This document shows positions 1 through 7,420 of a DNA stretch of 50,159 nt, piece after piece. The DNA comes from Anaerolineales bacterium UBA2317. GTDB lineage: Bacteria; Chloroflexota; Anaerolineae; Anaerolineales; Villigracilaceae. Position numbers and translations under genes: made by a program. Numbering within the stretch: the first letter of the stretch is position 1; each line of letters begins with the position of its first letter. The notes under the pieces are model-generated. The model was not told the origin of the DNA and searched no databases. It worked only from the letters and a program-made list of their open reading frames with translations. The stretch spans positions 15,502 through 65,660 of the forward strand of contig DDVH01000043.1 in the NCBI GenBank assembly GCA_002345215.1, in the 5' to 3' direction.

Positions 1-2
1 AC

Positions 3-2408
3 ATAAGAGAATTTATTTTACGAACATCTTTATTTGAAGAATTTGATGCAAAACTTTGTGAATTAGTTTTACAACCTTTATATCCACAAAAACAGGACTG
101 GCAGGCTTTAATAAAAAACACAGCCAGCAATAACGCTTTCACTTTACGAGTCGGTGAAAGTGGAAACGGGCTTCGTTACCATCATCTGTTTAGAGATTTT
201 ATTCAGGAACAATTTAAATCTGAAAGCCCTGATGAAGTAACCCCGCTTCTTTCTAACCTTCAACTTGCTTATGAATCCCTCAACGAATGGGAAAAAGCCC
301 ATCACATTTGTAAGAAAATTAATGACTCAACAGTGCTAGCTGAAATGGTGGAACGAGCAGGCTCTTTCATGTTACAACGCGCCAACATGATTTTAGATTC
401 ATGGTTGAATGAATTGCCTGTCTCCATGTTAAAAGAAAGACCACGCTTAATTTCAATTCGTGGAGCGATGGCATATCTCAAAGGTGATTTACAAGAAAGC
501 CTAACTTTATTGAATCAAGCCGTTGAAATGCTTCAACGTGAAGAAGATACAACAGAATTAGCCTTAGCATTATCACGCAGAGGAAATACATACCGTCTGC
601 TAGGTGACTATGAAAAATCATTAACTGACATTGACCAATTTATTAACATCACAGAACAAGATGAAGAACTCCGTCCTTTGTATGCAGAGGCATTGAGAAG
701 TAAAGGTATCATTTTAATTAGATTAGGTCTGTCACGAGAGGCTTTACCATTTCTAGAGAAATCTCTTGATATATATGAACATTTAGAAGAAGTAGAAAGA
801 ATTCCAGTTTTATTAATGGATACGGGTTTGGCATATCGTGCAATGGGAGATTTTGAACAGACCCAAAAAGCCTACGAAAAAGCATTACAAATTTGGGAAG
901 AGACAGGAAATATATATCAACAATCTATTTTGTTAAACAACATGGGAGTTTTTTTCCAATTTCTGGGTCGGTACGAAGAGGCAGTACTTGCTTTTGAAAA
1001 AGGACTATTATTTTCTCAAAGCAGTAAAAATACCCGTGTAGGTGTGTTAATCTCAATTGGACTTGGTGATGTATATGCTGAATTAGAAGATTTTGAAATG
1101 GCGGGTAAAAATTATCAACATGCCAAAGAAATAATTGCAACCATCGAAGACCGTTTTCTACAACATGCACTTGTCTTTTCACAAGCTAATACGGCATTTC
1201 TCCAAAAAGATTCTGCTCTTGCTCATCGGTTCATTGATTCAATTAAAGGTGCTGTTCTTGCAGGTGGCTCAAATTACGAAGCTGGTTTGTTGGCTTTAAT
1301 TTGCGGGCGACTTTCTCTGTTAGAGAAACATTTTGAAAAAGCGGTTGAAGAGTTGTCACATGCTGAAAAGTATTTTGCAGATGGCAGTCGAAGCGTTGAG
1401 GCGAATATTGCTCGTATTTGGCTAACTGCTTCGCTTTATCAAAACAAAAAGATAGACAAAGCAATTGAAAACGTTAATGCATTAATAACAACTCGTGGAA
1501 AATTACCGCATTCTTTTTTTGTAGCGGCATATCAAGCACATGCTTGGCTATCTGGTTTACAAAATAAATCAACAAACAATCGTGTGGTTCGTGAATTGGT
1601 TTTAGGTGCAGAAAAACTTGCTAAAGAATTACCCTCTATTCGTCGTCAAGTGAAGCGACATGCCAGCGTGGTTCAACCTTCTGCTTCAAAACTAAAAATC
1701 CAAACTTTCGGAAATGCACTCGTCTATATAGATAATAAGCCTTCTACTTGGCAAACACAGGCAGTCCGCGAATTGTTTTTTTACTTCTTAAAGATGCACA
1801 AGGCTCTTACAAAAGAACAAATTGGTGAGTTGCTCTGGCCCGATAAATACGAACCTAGTAAATTGAACCTTCGTTTTAAGAATGAAATGTATCGCTTAAG
1901 AAAAGTAGTAGGGCAAAATACCATACGATATGAAAATGATTTATATGGCTTTAATCACGATATTGACTATGAATATGATGTGGAAGACTTTGAAGCATTT
2001 ATTGCAAAAGCAAAAAGCACACAAGACGTAAAACAAAAGATTATTTTTTATCAAAAAGCCGTAGACCTTGTGCAAGGACCATATCTTAACGACATCTATT
2101 CTGATTGGGCAATTGAAGAACGCGGACGACTAGAACAAATCTATTTAAAAACTCTACATGAGTTAGCAGATTTATACTTAAGAGATGGGCAACTTGAAAA
2201 CGCTATCACGATCTGCGAAAAAGCCATTCAACAAAATGACCCAAGTGAAGAGAAAGCCTATGAAATTGCGATAAAAACTTACCACAAGTTAGGTGAGCGT
2301 GCATCTATTATTCGCATCTATCAAAGATATAAAGAAGTGATGCAGAAACAATATAACCTGAAACCTTCAAAAGAAATGGAAGACCTATACCAAAAATTAA
2401 CAAAATAG
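3..2408 (+). CDS. MalT/LuxR-like STAND regulator with C-terminal wHTH-BTAD (5' truncated by window)
   Basis: The frame is open from base 3, so the N-terminus, including the expected P-loop ATPase, lies outside the window; 801 residues are visible. Near the start, LRYHHLFRDFIQEQF matches the YHxLFRxFL segment that follows the ATPase in MalT-type regulators. A long array of TPR-like helical repeats follows (roughly residues 110-540). From about residue 563 there is an OmpR-type winged helix (QTQAVRELFFYFLK, KEQIGELLWPD, NLRFKNEMYRLRKVVG) and then a BTAD helical domain to the end. Known members are ATP-dependent, ligand-controlled transcription activators. The wHTH-BTAD part is of the SARP type, which binds paired direct repeats; such repeats lie just downstream at 2464-2485, so the next operon is a plausible target. 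The ligand is unknown. Confidence 0.85.
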   Translation: MREFILRTSLFEEFDAKLCELVLQPLYPQKQDWQALIKNTASNNAFTLRVGESGNGLRYHHLFRDFIQEQFKSESPDEVTPLLSNLQLAYESLNEWEKAHHICKKINDSTVLAEMVERAGSFMLQRANMILDSWLNELPVSMLKERPRLISIRGAMAYLKGDLQESLTLLNQAVEMLQREEDTTELALALSRRGNTYRLLGDYEKSLTDIDQFINITEQDEELRPLYAEALRSKGIILIRLGLSREALPFLEKSLDIYEHLEEVERIPVLLMDTGLAYRAMGDFEQTQKAYEKALQIWEETGNIYQQSILLNNMGVFFQFLGRYEEAVLAFEKGLLFSQSSKNTRVGVLISIGLGDVYAELEDFEMAGKNYQHAKEIIATIEDRFLQHALVFSQANTAFLQKDSALAHRFIDSIKGAVLAGGSNYEAGLLALICGRLSLLEKHFEKAVEELSHAEKYFADGSRSVEANIARIWLTASLYQNKKIDKAIENVNALITTRGKLPHSFFVAAYQAHAWLSGLQNKSTNNRVVRELVLGAEKLAKELPSIRRQVKRHASVVQPSASKLKIQTFGNALVYIDNKPSTWQTQAVRELFFYFLKMHKALTKEQIGELLWPDKYEPSKLNLRFKNEMYRLRKVVGQNTIRYENDLYGFNHDIDYEYDVEDFEAFIAKAKSTQDVKQKIIFYQKAVDLVQGPYLNDIYSDWAIEERGRLEQIYLKTLHELADLYLRDGQLENAITICEKAIQQNDPSEEKAYEIAIKTYHKLGERASIIRIYQRYKEVMQKQYNLKPSKEMEDLYQKLTK

Positions 2409-2426
2409 ATAGGTTTACTACCTAAC

Positions 2427-2460
2427 AAAAATCAGCCTCATTTGAGGCTGATTTTTGTTT
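2427..2460 (+). terminator. Rho-independent terminator of the MalT/BTAD regulator gene
   Basis: A perfect 14-bp stem (left arm 2427-2440, right arm 2443-2456, core CAGCCTCA/TGAGGCTG) with a tiny loop runs into a T-rich tract. It lies 18 nt after the stop codon and separates the regulator gene from the small-peptide operon. Confidence 0.85.
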
Positions 2461-2463
2461 TTC

Positions 2464-2499
2464 TTGAAGCCTATTTTGAAGCCTAGCAAGCAGTATCTT
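2464..2499 (+). promoter_or_regulatory. Candidate SARP/BTAD-type operator-promoter
   Basis: Two exact copies of TTGAAGCCTA lie at 2464-2473 and 2476-2485 (12-bp period). Exactly 8 nt after the second copy is a -10-like TATCTT at 2494-2499, with no good -35. SARP activators bind short direct repeats whose 3' copy sits about 8 bp from the -10, and the gene just upstream encodes a protein with that DNA-binding module. The assignment is inferred from geometry alone. The segment AGTATCTT (2492-2499) also pairs with AAGATACT (2526-2533), next to the ribosome binding site of the following gene, so an RNA-level control is an alternative. Confidence 0.45.
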
Positions 2500-2534
2500 T
2501 GGGGCAATCAAACATAAAGAAAAGGAAGATACTT

Positions 2535-2678
2535 ATGAAAAACAAACTTAACCTCCTCGCTTTATCCGCCTCCAAAATTAAGCGTGAGCACATTCAAACC
2601 TTATTTGTAGTGCTTTCATTAGCAATGCTCGTTCTTGGTTTAGGCGCGCCAGAAGATAGCAGCATTACTGGCAAATAA
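2535..2678 (+). CDS. 47-aa single-pass membrane peptide
   Basis: ATG at 2535 is preceded by a good ribosome binding site (AAAGGAAG, about 7 nt upstream). The product is 47 residues: a basic N-terminus (MKNKLNLLALSASKIKREH), one hydrophobic helix (about residues 21-39, FVVLSLAMLVLGLG), and a short polar tail with APED. The stop codon is directly followed by the GTG start of the DUF5317 gene, so the two are translationally coupled. I do not recognise a named family. The charge pattern predicts an inside N-terminus and an outside C-terminus. It could be a signal peptide-like or accessory membrane peptide of the operon. Confidence 0.7.
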   Translation: MKNKLNLLALSASKIKREHIQTLFVVLSLAMLVLGLGAPEDSSITGK

Positions 2679-3251
2679 GTGATTCTGCTTTTTGCAGTCG
2701 CTTCTGGATTTGCCTTCGGCTTGGGGTGGGTGCGTTGGCTTGGTCAACCCTACCAACCGCCCGCTCTCAAACACCTCTGGTTAGTATTTGTCTCTTTTTT
2801 GCCGCAATTTATTGCCATCTACTTTCCAAACACACGCGCGCAGATTTCAGATGAATGGGCGAGCGGAATCTTGATTGCTTCATTAATTGGGCTTTTGGGA
2901 TTTGCATGGCTCAATCGAAACCTGCTTGGGATGAAAATCCTGTTTGTGGGTGCAGTACTCAACTTCACCGTTATAGTCGCGAACCGTGGCTTCATGCCCA
3001 TAAGTCCGCAGACGGCGAGTCATCTTGTTTCAGAAGAAATAGTATCTGAGATTCCGATTGGAAGTCGCTTCGGCACCAAAGACATTCTCCTGCTTCCTGA
3101 ACAGACTCGCTTCGAGATACTAGCGGATCGATTCTTAACACCAACTTGGCTCAATTATCCTGTGGCATTCAGCCTCGGTGATGTTTTTCTCGCAATCGGA
3201 ATATTTTTGTTATTAGCCATTCAAACTAAAAAAGAAAGGGACGTTCCATGA
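2679..3251 (+). CDS. DUF5317 family membrane protein
   Basis: A GTG start abuts the preceding stop codon (TAAGTG). The 190-residue product is hydrophobic, with about five membrane segments: an N-terminal helix (ILLFAVASGFAFGLGW), one around LWLVFVSFLPQFIAIYF, GILIASLIGLLGFAWL, MKILFVGAVLNFTVIVA, and a C-terminal helix (GDVFLAIGIFLLLAI). The NRGFMPIS segment after the fourth helix, followed by a polar loop and a closing SLGDVFLAIG helix, matches the DUF5317 pattern seen in Actinomycetota, Bacillota and Chloroflexota. Its function is unknown. It sits mid-operon between the 47-aa peptide and the NHLP-like gene, whose ATG overlaps its stop. Confidence 0.8.
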   Translation: MILLFAVASGFAFGLGWVRWLGQPYQPPALKHLWLVFVSFLPQFIAIYFPNTRAQISDEWASGILIASLIGLLGFAWLNRNLLGMKILFVGAVLNFTVIVANRGFMPISPQTASHLVSEEIVSEIPIGSRFGTKDILLLPEQTRFEILADRFLTPTWLNYPVAFSLGDVFLAIGIFLLLAIQTKKERDVP

Positions 3252-3517
3252 TTACACATTCAACCTACCAAACACAAATACAGATGACTTCATCATCTAT
3301 CTCAACATCAAGCGGACTCACACGCGTCTTTGCCGCCGCAGTCGTTAGCCGTCAATTTTGCAAAATGCTTTTAAGTGACCCAGTCACTGCGTTGCAAAAC
3401 GGTTATTTAGGTGAAACTTTTAAATTGAGCAATGAAGAACATAATCTATTGATTTCTATTCACGCTGAAAATCTTGCCGATTTAGCACGTCAAGTTAACA
3501 AAGCACTCCACAGATAG
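3248..3517 (+). CDS. Small NHLP-clan (Os1348-like) protein, possible RiPP-leader-like
   Basis: The ATG at 3248 overlaps the preceding TGA (ATGA). The 89-residue product has a Ser/Thr-rich start and then a helical domain of the form VVSRQFCKMLLSDPVTALQNGY followed by LSNEEHNLLISIHAENLADLARQV. This resembles small proteins annotated as Os1348 or Franean1_4349 family, relatives of nitrile-hydratase-like leader peptides used by RiPP precursors. There is no obvious core peptide after the leader-like domain and no maturase gene directly beside it, although a radical SAM/SPASM gene lies about 14 kb away. A stand-alone regulatory role is equally possible. The family call rests on pattern only. Confidence 0.6.
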   Translation: MITHSTYQTQIQMTSSSISTSSGLTRVFAAAVVSRQFCKMLLSDPVTALQNGYLGETFKLSNEEHNLLISIHAENLADLARQVNKALHR

Positions 3518-3616
3518 ACCTGAACTTTTCTATTTATTATTTGCTTGCTAGCGTGTCGGCGGAGCAAGGGGAATACCGATGCGAATACGGGGAAACTTGT
3601 TCGTTCTTTTGGGGAG

Positions 3617-3647
3617 CCCGCCGAGTATTACTCGGCGGGTGTTTTTG
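3617..3647 (+). terminator. Rho-independent terminator of the peptide/DUF5317 operon
   Basis: A 10-bp GC-rich stem CCCGCCGAGT/ACTCGGCGGG (3617-3626 with 3630-3639) with a 3-nt loop is followed by GTTTTTGTT. The T-run is only on the + strand side, so it serves the + operon and not the convergent XRE gene. Confidence 0.85.
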
Positions 3648-3648
3648 T

Positions 3649-4662
3649 TCACTTATGGTTCTTAAAAATCTCTATTACTATAACTATACTGATAGATATT
3701 AGCATCATCACAGCACCAAGAATTGGTGAAACAAGCATTTCATAATATTCTAAAAAGAAAAATGCCCATGCGGGACCTACAATAACAAAAATAAAAAATA
3801 TCCAGCCATCTTTTAATTCTAAGCGTTGATAGGCACGCCAAAGGTTATAGGGGACAAGTTGTGCACTAGCATAACTGACAATGATGATGAACAATATTTT
3901 TATCATTTCAAACCATACCGCCGATTGCAAATTAAATTGTGTCAGCATCAATGTTAGAAAGAACATGAAAAAATAGCCAACATGAAACCCAACATAAGCA
4001 CCTTGAAACATGTACAACCATAGATTAATCGGCTTTTGAATATTTTGTTCTTTCCAGTATGAGTTGTTCTTGATATTCGTCATACCCCCAATTGCCAGAG
4101 GGATAAACAAAGTCCCAATTACATACAAACACATTTTTTTTATAGCAATGTCTTCGTCAGAGAATGGGAATTGTAAAGAAGGCAGTATCCACCAATAGGT
4201 AAGGGAAAAAATCCATGCAAAAGTAATCATTCTTGCAAACTGCCAAACGGATAATGAATCTGTAAATTTTCTTATGGTAGAGACACTTTTTTCAGCCCAA
4301 GCAGGCACTGGTCCTTCGATTTTTTGTTCATTAGATATAGATTCTGGAAAGAGAAGTTTGATTTCTTCCTTGTTAAGCGCGCGATAATCTCCCAACTCTA
4401 ATAAAAAATTTGCATCAGATAAATTCTTGATTCCGCCATATTGCTTAAGAATTTTTATAATTCCACTTAACAAGCGGCGGTCATTCACGTCTATTCTGCT
4501 TTTTCCAGTTTCCCAATCACTAATAGCAGTGCCGCTATAAAGACTGCCTATTTCTGTATACAAGAATTGTGCGAATTGGCTTTGTGTAATTGACTTCCCT
4601 GTTTCAGGCGAATGGCATAACAAACGAAGCTTGCGAAATTGTTCTCCAAATTTTGATTTCAT
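3649..4662 (-). CDS. Membrane-anchored XRE-type regulator
   Basis: The N-terminal ~70 residues form a helix-turn-helix of XRE type (FRKLRLL, TQSQFAQFLYTE, TAISDWETGKSRI). A linker and five or six hydrophobic segments follow between about residues 140 and 335 (ITFAWIFSLTYWW, YVIGTLFIPLAIGG, YFFMFFLTLML, ILFIIIVSYASAQL, IFFIFVIVGPAWAFF, AVMMLISISIVIVI). ATG 4662 is chosen over an adjacent upstream TTG because AGGTGG lies 7 nt before it. A protein with a DNA-binding head and a polytopic membrane tail suggests transcription control by a membrane state, but the signal is unknown. It has its own upstream palindromes (4681-4707), which suggests autoregulation. Confidence 0.75.
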   Translation of the reverse strand: MKSKFGEQFRKLRLLCHSPETGKSITQSQFAQFLYTEIGSLYSGTAISDWETGKSRIDVNDRRLLSGIIKILKQYGGIKNLSDANFLLELGDYRALNKEEIKLLFPESISNEQKIEGPVPAWAEKSVSTIRKFTDSLSVWQFARMITFAWIFSLTYWWILPSLQFPFSDEDIAIKKMCLYVIGTLFIPLAIGGMTNIKNNSYWKEQNIQKPINLWLYMFQGAYVGFHVGYFFMFFLTLMLTQFNLQSAVWFEMIKILFIIIVSYASAQLVPYNLWRAYQRLELKDGWIFFIFVIVGPAWAFFFLEYYEMLVSPILGAVMMLISISIVIVIEIFKNHK

Positions 4663-4680
4663 CAAACTACCACCTGCTAC

Positions 4681-4707
4681 TCAAGCATTGCTTGAATTAA
4701 TTCAAGC
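4681..4707 (-). promoter_or_regulatory. Overlapping TCAAGC/GCTTGA palindromes upstream of the XRE gene
   Basis: TCAAGC-ATT-GCTTGA (4681-4695) overlaps a perfect 18-bp palindrome GCTTGAATTAATTCAAGC (4690-4707). They start about 19 nt upstream of the XRE start codon. Three half-sites of the same hexamer in 27 bp is the layout of an autorepressor operator; binding is inferred. Confidence 0.5.
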
Positions 4708-4773
4708 AAAAACTTTTGTGTTTTGGTTTTACTACATTTACACTCTCACAAAGAAAAGTTTGCACCTTAACAA

Positions 4774-7029
4774 TTAAATAAAAGACCTTTTATCTGCTTC
4801 CCATACGACCTGAATTTTCGCGTGAGGTTTAGACTGTATCTGAAGTTTTGCGTCAATCACATGGGCGCGTTCGGCGATACCGATTAAACCATAATGACCT
4901 GTAGCAAGGATATTACCTAAGTTTGAGGTTTCACCAATATCAAAGCCAATGCCATCATCTTCAATCATCAAGTTGGCTGATTCAGGAGCAATCGAACCAG
5001 AAATTCTGATACAACTCGCCTGTGCATGTTTTACAGAATTTTGGCAGGCTTCTTTCACAATGTTGAAGAGATGAACCTCAATTTTTTCAGGCATTCGGTC
5101 TTCGCTCGTTTGTAAATCAACAATCACTTTTAGTGTGTCACCTGTTTTTTGCATCAAATCTTCTGCTAAGGCTTTGATGGCAGGTGCGAGCCCATACATC
5201 AACATCGGTGAGCGAATGTCCTTCACAATCTCGCGTAGACGATGAATCACTTCTTCGTATGAAGCAAGAATATTTGGCGATACTTGTTCGCCTAAATTTC
5301 TGCGCAAGTCACCTAGTTCATTCAGTACACTGTCATGCAAATCACGGGTTAAACGTTTGCGTTCGTCTTCGTATCTATCAAGACCTAATTCATACATTTG
5401 CTTAAGTTGCTCAGAACGTAAGATATTACTCAAAGCAACTGCTGTTTGGTTGGCAATCGTTTGCAAATCAGGAATTTCTTGTTGATGATAAATATCATCA
5501 GGGTCGCGGCTTCCGAGTAAGAAAAAGCCGAGGGTTTCGTTCCCAAGTTTCAATGGAAGAATGAGGCGAAGCCAATCATCAGTGGGCGGGAGATTGGGGA
5601 TAAATTTTCCTGCTAGCTCATGCAGATTTGAAATCGCCTCTTTTTCTGGAAGTTGAGCCTGTGTGACCTGTTTCATCAGCAGTGGGTGTAGGTGATGATT
5701 TTCCACTTGCACAAAAGCGTATTGACGAATGAGCAGGCTGGGGAATACATCTGTTTCAAGCATGCGCAATAGACTTGGCATAGTGGTATTGGCGACAATC
5801 AGATTTGAAAAACTTTGTGCTAATTTTTCAGTATCAATACTGATGCCGAGATAGCGTTTCTCTACAAATTTTTGAAAATTGGGGAAAGTATTAATTGCAA
5901 TGAAAACGAGTGCAAGGATAACGATGATGCCAACGATAAGCACATTCTCAACTTGTAGATTTAAGTTTGTAAGCGGAATAACTGTGATGAACAATATGAT
6001 TCCAAAAAGAATTAAAAACAAGTATAGCGAAATAATGCGATTGAGGCGGATTTCTAAGCCACCCATGGAACGGCGATAGACGACATAAAAATAAGCCAGC
6101 GGCATGAATGGCAGAAAAAATAAACCGAATGCCGCTAGATGAGATGCTGAACTAGTTGCTACAAGAAACGCAAGTGCAATGGGCGGCAAGAAAGCAATTG
6201 CAAGCGCAATGGCAAGTAATCTTATTTCACGGCGTTGGTCTTCATGCTTTCTATAATGTATTACTTGCAGAATAAAACTGCCTGCTAATGCAATAACGAA
6301 TGCAAGTACATATAAACTTTTATGCAAAACTTGGAAAAACTCTGCTACGGCAAAACATGAACAGACGAGATAGAACAAAACAACAAATGTTTTAGAGAGT
6401 GGTTTTAACGGACGTGGAAATAGCCAATGAAAGTGCAAATAGATTGGTAGAAGTAACCAAGTGCTGGCATGTAATAGGATAGAACTTTCCCAAAGATGCG
6501 AAGAAGAGAGCATTCCAAATATTAACCATAGGGCAGTAATGTAGTTAATAGCAACAAACAGATTGCGAAGCGTATCGCTAGGGCGGACAAATATTAGTGT
6601 GATAACACCTGCGAACCAAAATAAAAATGATAAAAACCAAATATTTACTAAACGTGAATTAAGAACATTTTGTGTAAGACCTGTAAACTCCCACGGAATC
6701 AGAATAACTTCACCGTTTCGTTCTACAGTAATTTCTATAATGTCCCCAACTTGAACTCCTTCAAATAATAGAACTCTACCATCCGTTTGATACTTTTCCC
6801 ATGAGACAGGTCCAATTTGAACTAAAACATCATTTATTCGTAAAGTGGTTTCTCTTTGTTCTAATGGAGCATAAATTTCCGCGATGTGGCCATTACTAAT
6901 GTTATAGGCAAATCCAGGAGACGGGGCTAAAAGCAAAAGTGCATAAGTATAAGATGAAATAATAAGAAAAACAAAGAGAGAAATGAGTATTTCACTAATT
7001 TGCCATCTCTGGAGTGTAGTTAGCCTCAT
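4774..7029 (-). CDS. ComP-like multi-pass sensor histidine kinase (NarL/HisKA_3 type)
   Basis: 751 residues. Helix 1 (about 14-34) is followed by a ~95-residue extracytoplasmic segment with a PDZ-like pattern (LRINDVLVQIG, VGDIIEITVERNGE), then some seven to nine more helices up to residue 380. A GAF-like domain covers about 400-540, then a HisKA_3 segment RLTRDLHDSVLNELGDL with phosphoacceptor His565, and a HATPase_c domain (N664 in the N-box, DDGIGFD at 691-697, GHYGLIGIAERA). Size and order match Bacillus ComP: helix, PDZ-like loop, helix bundle, kinase. The start has AAAGAGG 4 nt upstream. It is divergent from the 53-aa peptide gene and 1.3 kb from a NarL-type regulator, its probable partner. 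Kinase identity is certain; peptide sensing is inferred from context. Confidence 0.85.
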   Translation of the reverse strand: MRLTTLQRWQISEILISLFVFLIISSYTYALLLLAPSPGFAYNISNGHIAEIYAPLEQRETTLRINDVLVQIGPVSWEKYQTDGRVLLFEGVQVGDIIEITVERNGEVILIPWEFTGLTQNVLNSRLVNIWFLSFLFWFAGVITLIFVRPSDTLRNLFVAINYITALWLIFGMLSSSHLWESSILLHASTWLLLPIYLHFHWLFPRPLKPLSKTFVVLFYLVCSCFAVAEFFQVLHKSLYVLAFVIALAGSFILQVIHYRKHEDQRREIRLLAIALAIAFLPPIALAFLVATSSASHLAAFGLFFLPFMPLAYFYVVYRRSMGGLEIRLNRIISLYLFLILFGIILFITVIPLTNLNLQVENVLIVGIIVILALVFIAINTFPNFQKFVEKRYLGISIDTEKLAQSFSNLIVANTTMPSLLRMLETDVFPSLLIRQYAFVQVENHHLHPLLMKQVTQAQLPEKEAISNLHELAGKFIPNLPPTDDWLRLILPLKLGNETLGFFLLGSRDPDDIYHQQEIPDLQTIANQTAVALSNILRSEQLKQMYELGLDRYEDERKRLTRDLHDSVLNELGDLRRNLGEQVSPNILASYEEVIHRLREIVKDIRSPMLMYGLAPAIKALAEDLMQKTGDTLKVIVDLQTSEDRMPEKIEVHLFNIVKEACQNSVKHAQASCIRISGSIAPESANLMIEDDGIGFDIGETSNLGNILATGHYGLIGIAERAHVIDAKLQIQSKPHAKIQVVWEADKRSFI

Positions 7030-7123
7030 GTTTCCTCTTTGTTAAGTGAAATTTTTTGAATCTAGAAAGGAGGTGGTTTGATTATAGCAAAAGATGATTG
7101 TTTTTTGAGAAAAATGTACGTTT

Positions 7124-7145
7124 AAGCCAAAAAGGCTTTTATAAA
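7124..7145 (+). promoter_or_regulatory. Candidate promoter and dyad for the 53-aa peptide gene
   Basis: A dyad AAGCC-N5-GGCTT (7124-7138) directly precedes a -10-like TATAAA (7140-7145), with no recognisable -35. The start codon follows about 40 nt later with its own ribosome binding site. A poor -35 plus a dyad would suit an activator-dependent promoter such as one controlled by the nearby response regulator, but this is inference. Confidence 0.3.
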
Positions 7146-7184
7146 GCTGGCTATCGTAAAAAAATATATTTGGAGATATTTCCC

Positions 7185-7346
7185 ATGAAAAATATGCAAG
7201 AATTTCGTGAATGGTTGTTTGTTCCAACAACTGTTCAAAATCATTTAACTGCTTTAACAAATTTCAGCCTGAAAAAGGTTAATTCTCTTGTAAGTTTTGA
7301 GCCTTGGTACATTTGGGGAGAACTTGAAGTTGTTAAGCAAGCGTAA
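7185..7346 (+). CDS. 53-aa ComX-like pheromone precursor candidate
   Basis: ATG 7185 follows TGGAGA at a spacing of 8 nt. The 53-residue product starts MKNMQEFREWLFVP, has a helical middle, and ends SFEPWYIWGELEVVKQA, with Trp41 and Trp44 in the last 13 residues. It has no transmembrane helix and no Cys. ComX precursors of Bacillus are 50-75 residues, share no strong sequence identity with one another, and are prenylated on a Trp near the C-terminus by ComQ. Here the gene lies directly upstream of a prenyl-synthetase-like gene, between kinase and regulator genes, so it is the natural candidate for the signal precursor. The frame stays open upstream to 7098 with non-ATG starts, but the ribosome binding site supports 7185. 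Recognised from context, not sequence homology. Confidence 0.7.
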   Translation: MKNMQEFREWLFVPTTVQNHLTALTNFSLKKVNSLVSFEPWYIWGELEVVKQA

Positions 7347-7353
7347 GTAAAAA

Positions 7354-7382
7354 GAACATATCGGAGGCGCCCCGATATGTTC
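7354..7382 (+). promoter_or_regulatory. Hairpin between peptide and prenyltransferase genes
   Basis: A perfect 11-bp inverted repeat GAACATATCGG/CCGATATGTTC (7354-7364 with 7372-7382) with a 7-nt loop starts 7 nt after the peptide stop codon. No T-run follows, so it is not a classical terminator. In such a position a hairpin usually stabilises the upstream mRNA or partly blocks readthrough, giving more precursor than modifying enzyme. Confidence 0.6.
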
Positions 7383-7420
7383 ATGGGGAGAATTGATAAT
7401 AAATTTTCAAAGGAGTAAAA

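Noticed and set aside
3545..3745. 66-codon open frame across the terminator at 3617-3647
   Set aside because: It reads through a strong terminator and into the antisense of the XRE gene, with no ribosome binding site.
7042..7260. 72-codon frame on the - strand over the peptide gene
   Set aside because: Antisense to a gene with a clear ribosome binding site and no signal of its own.
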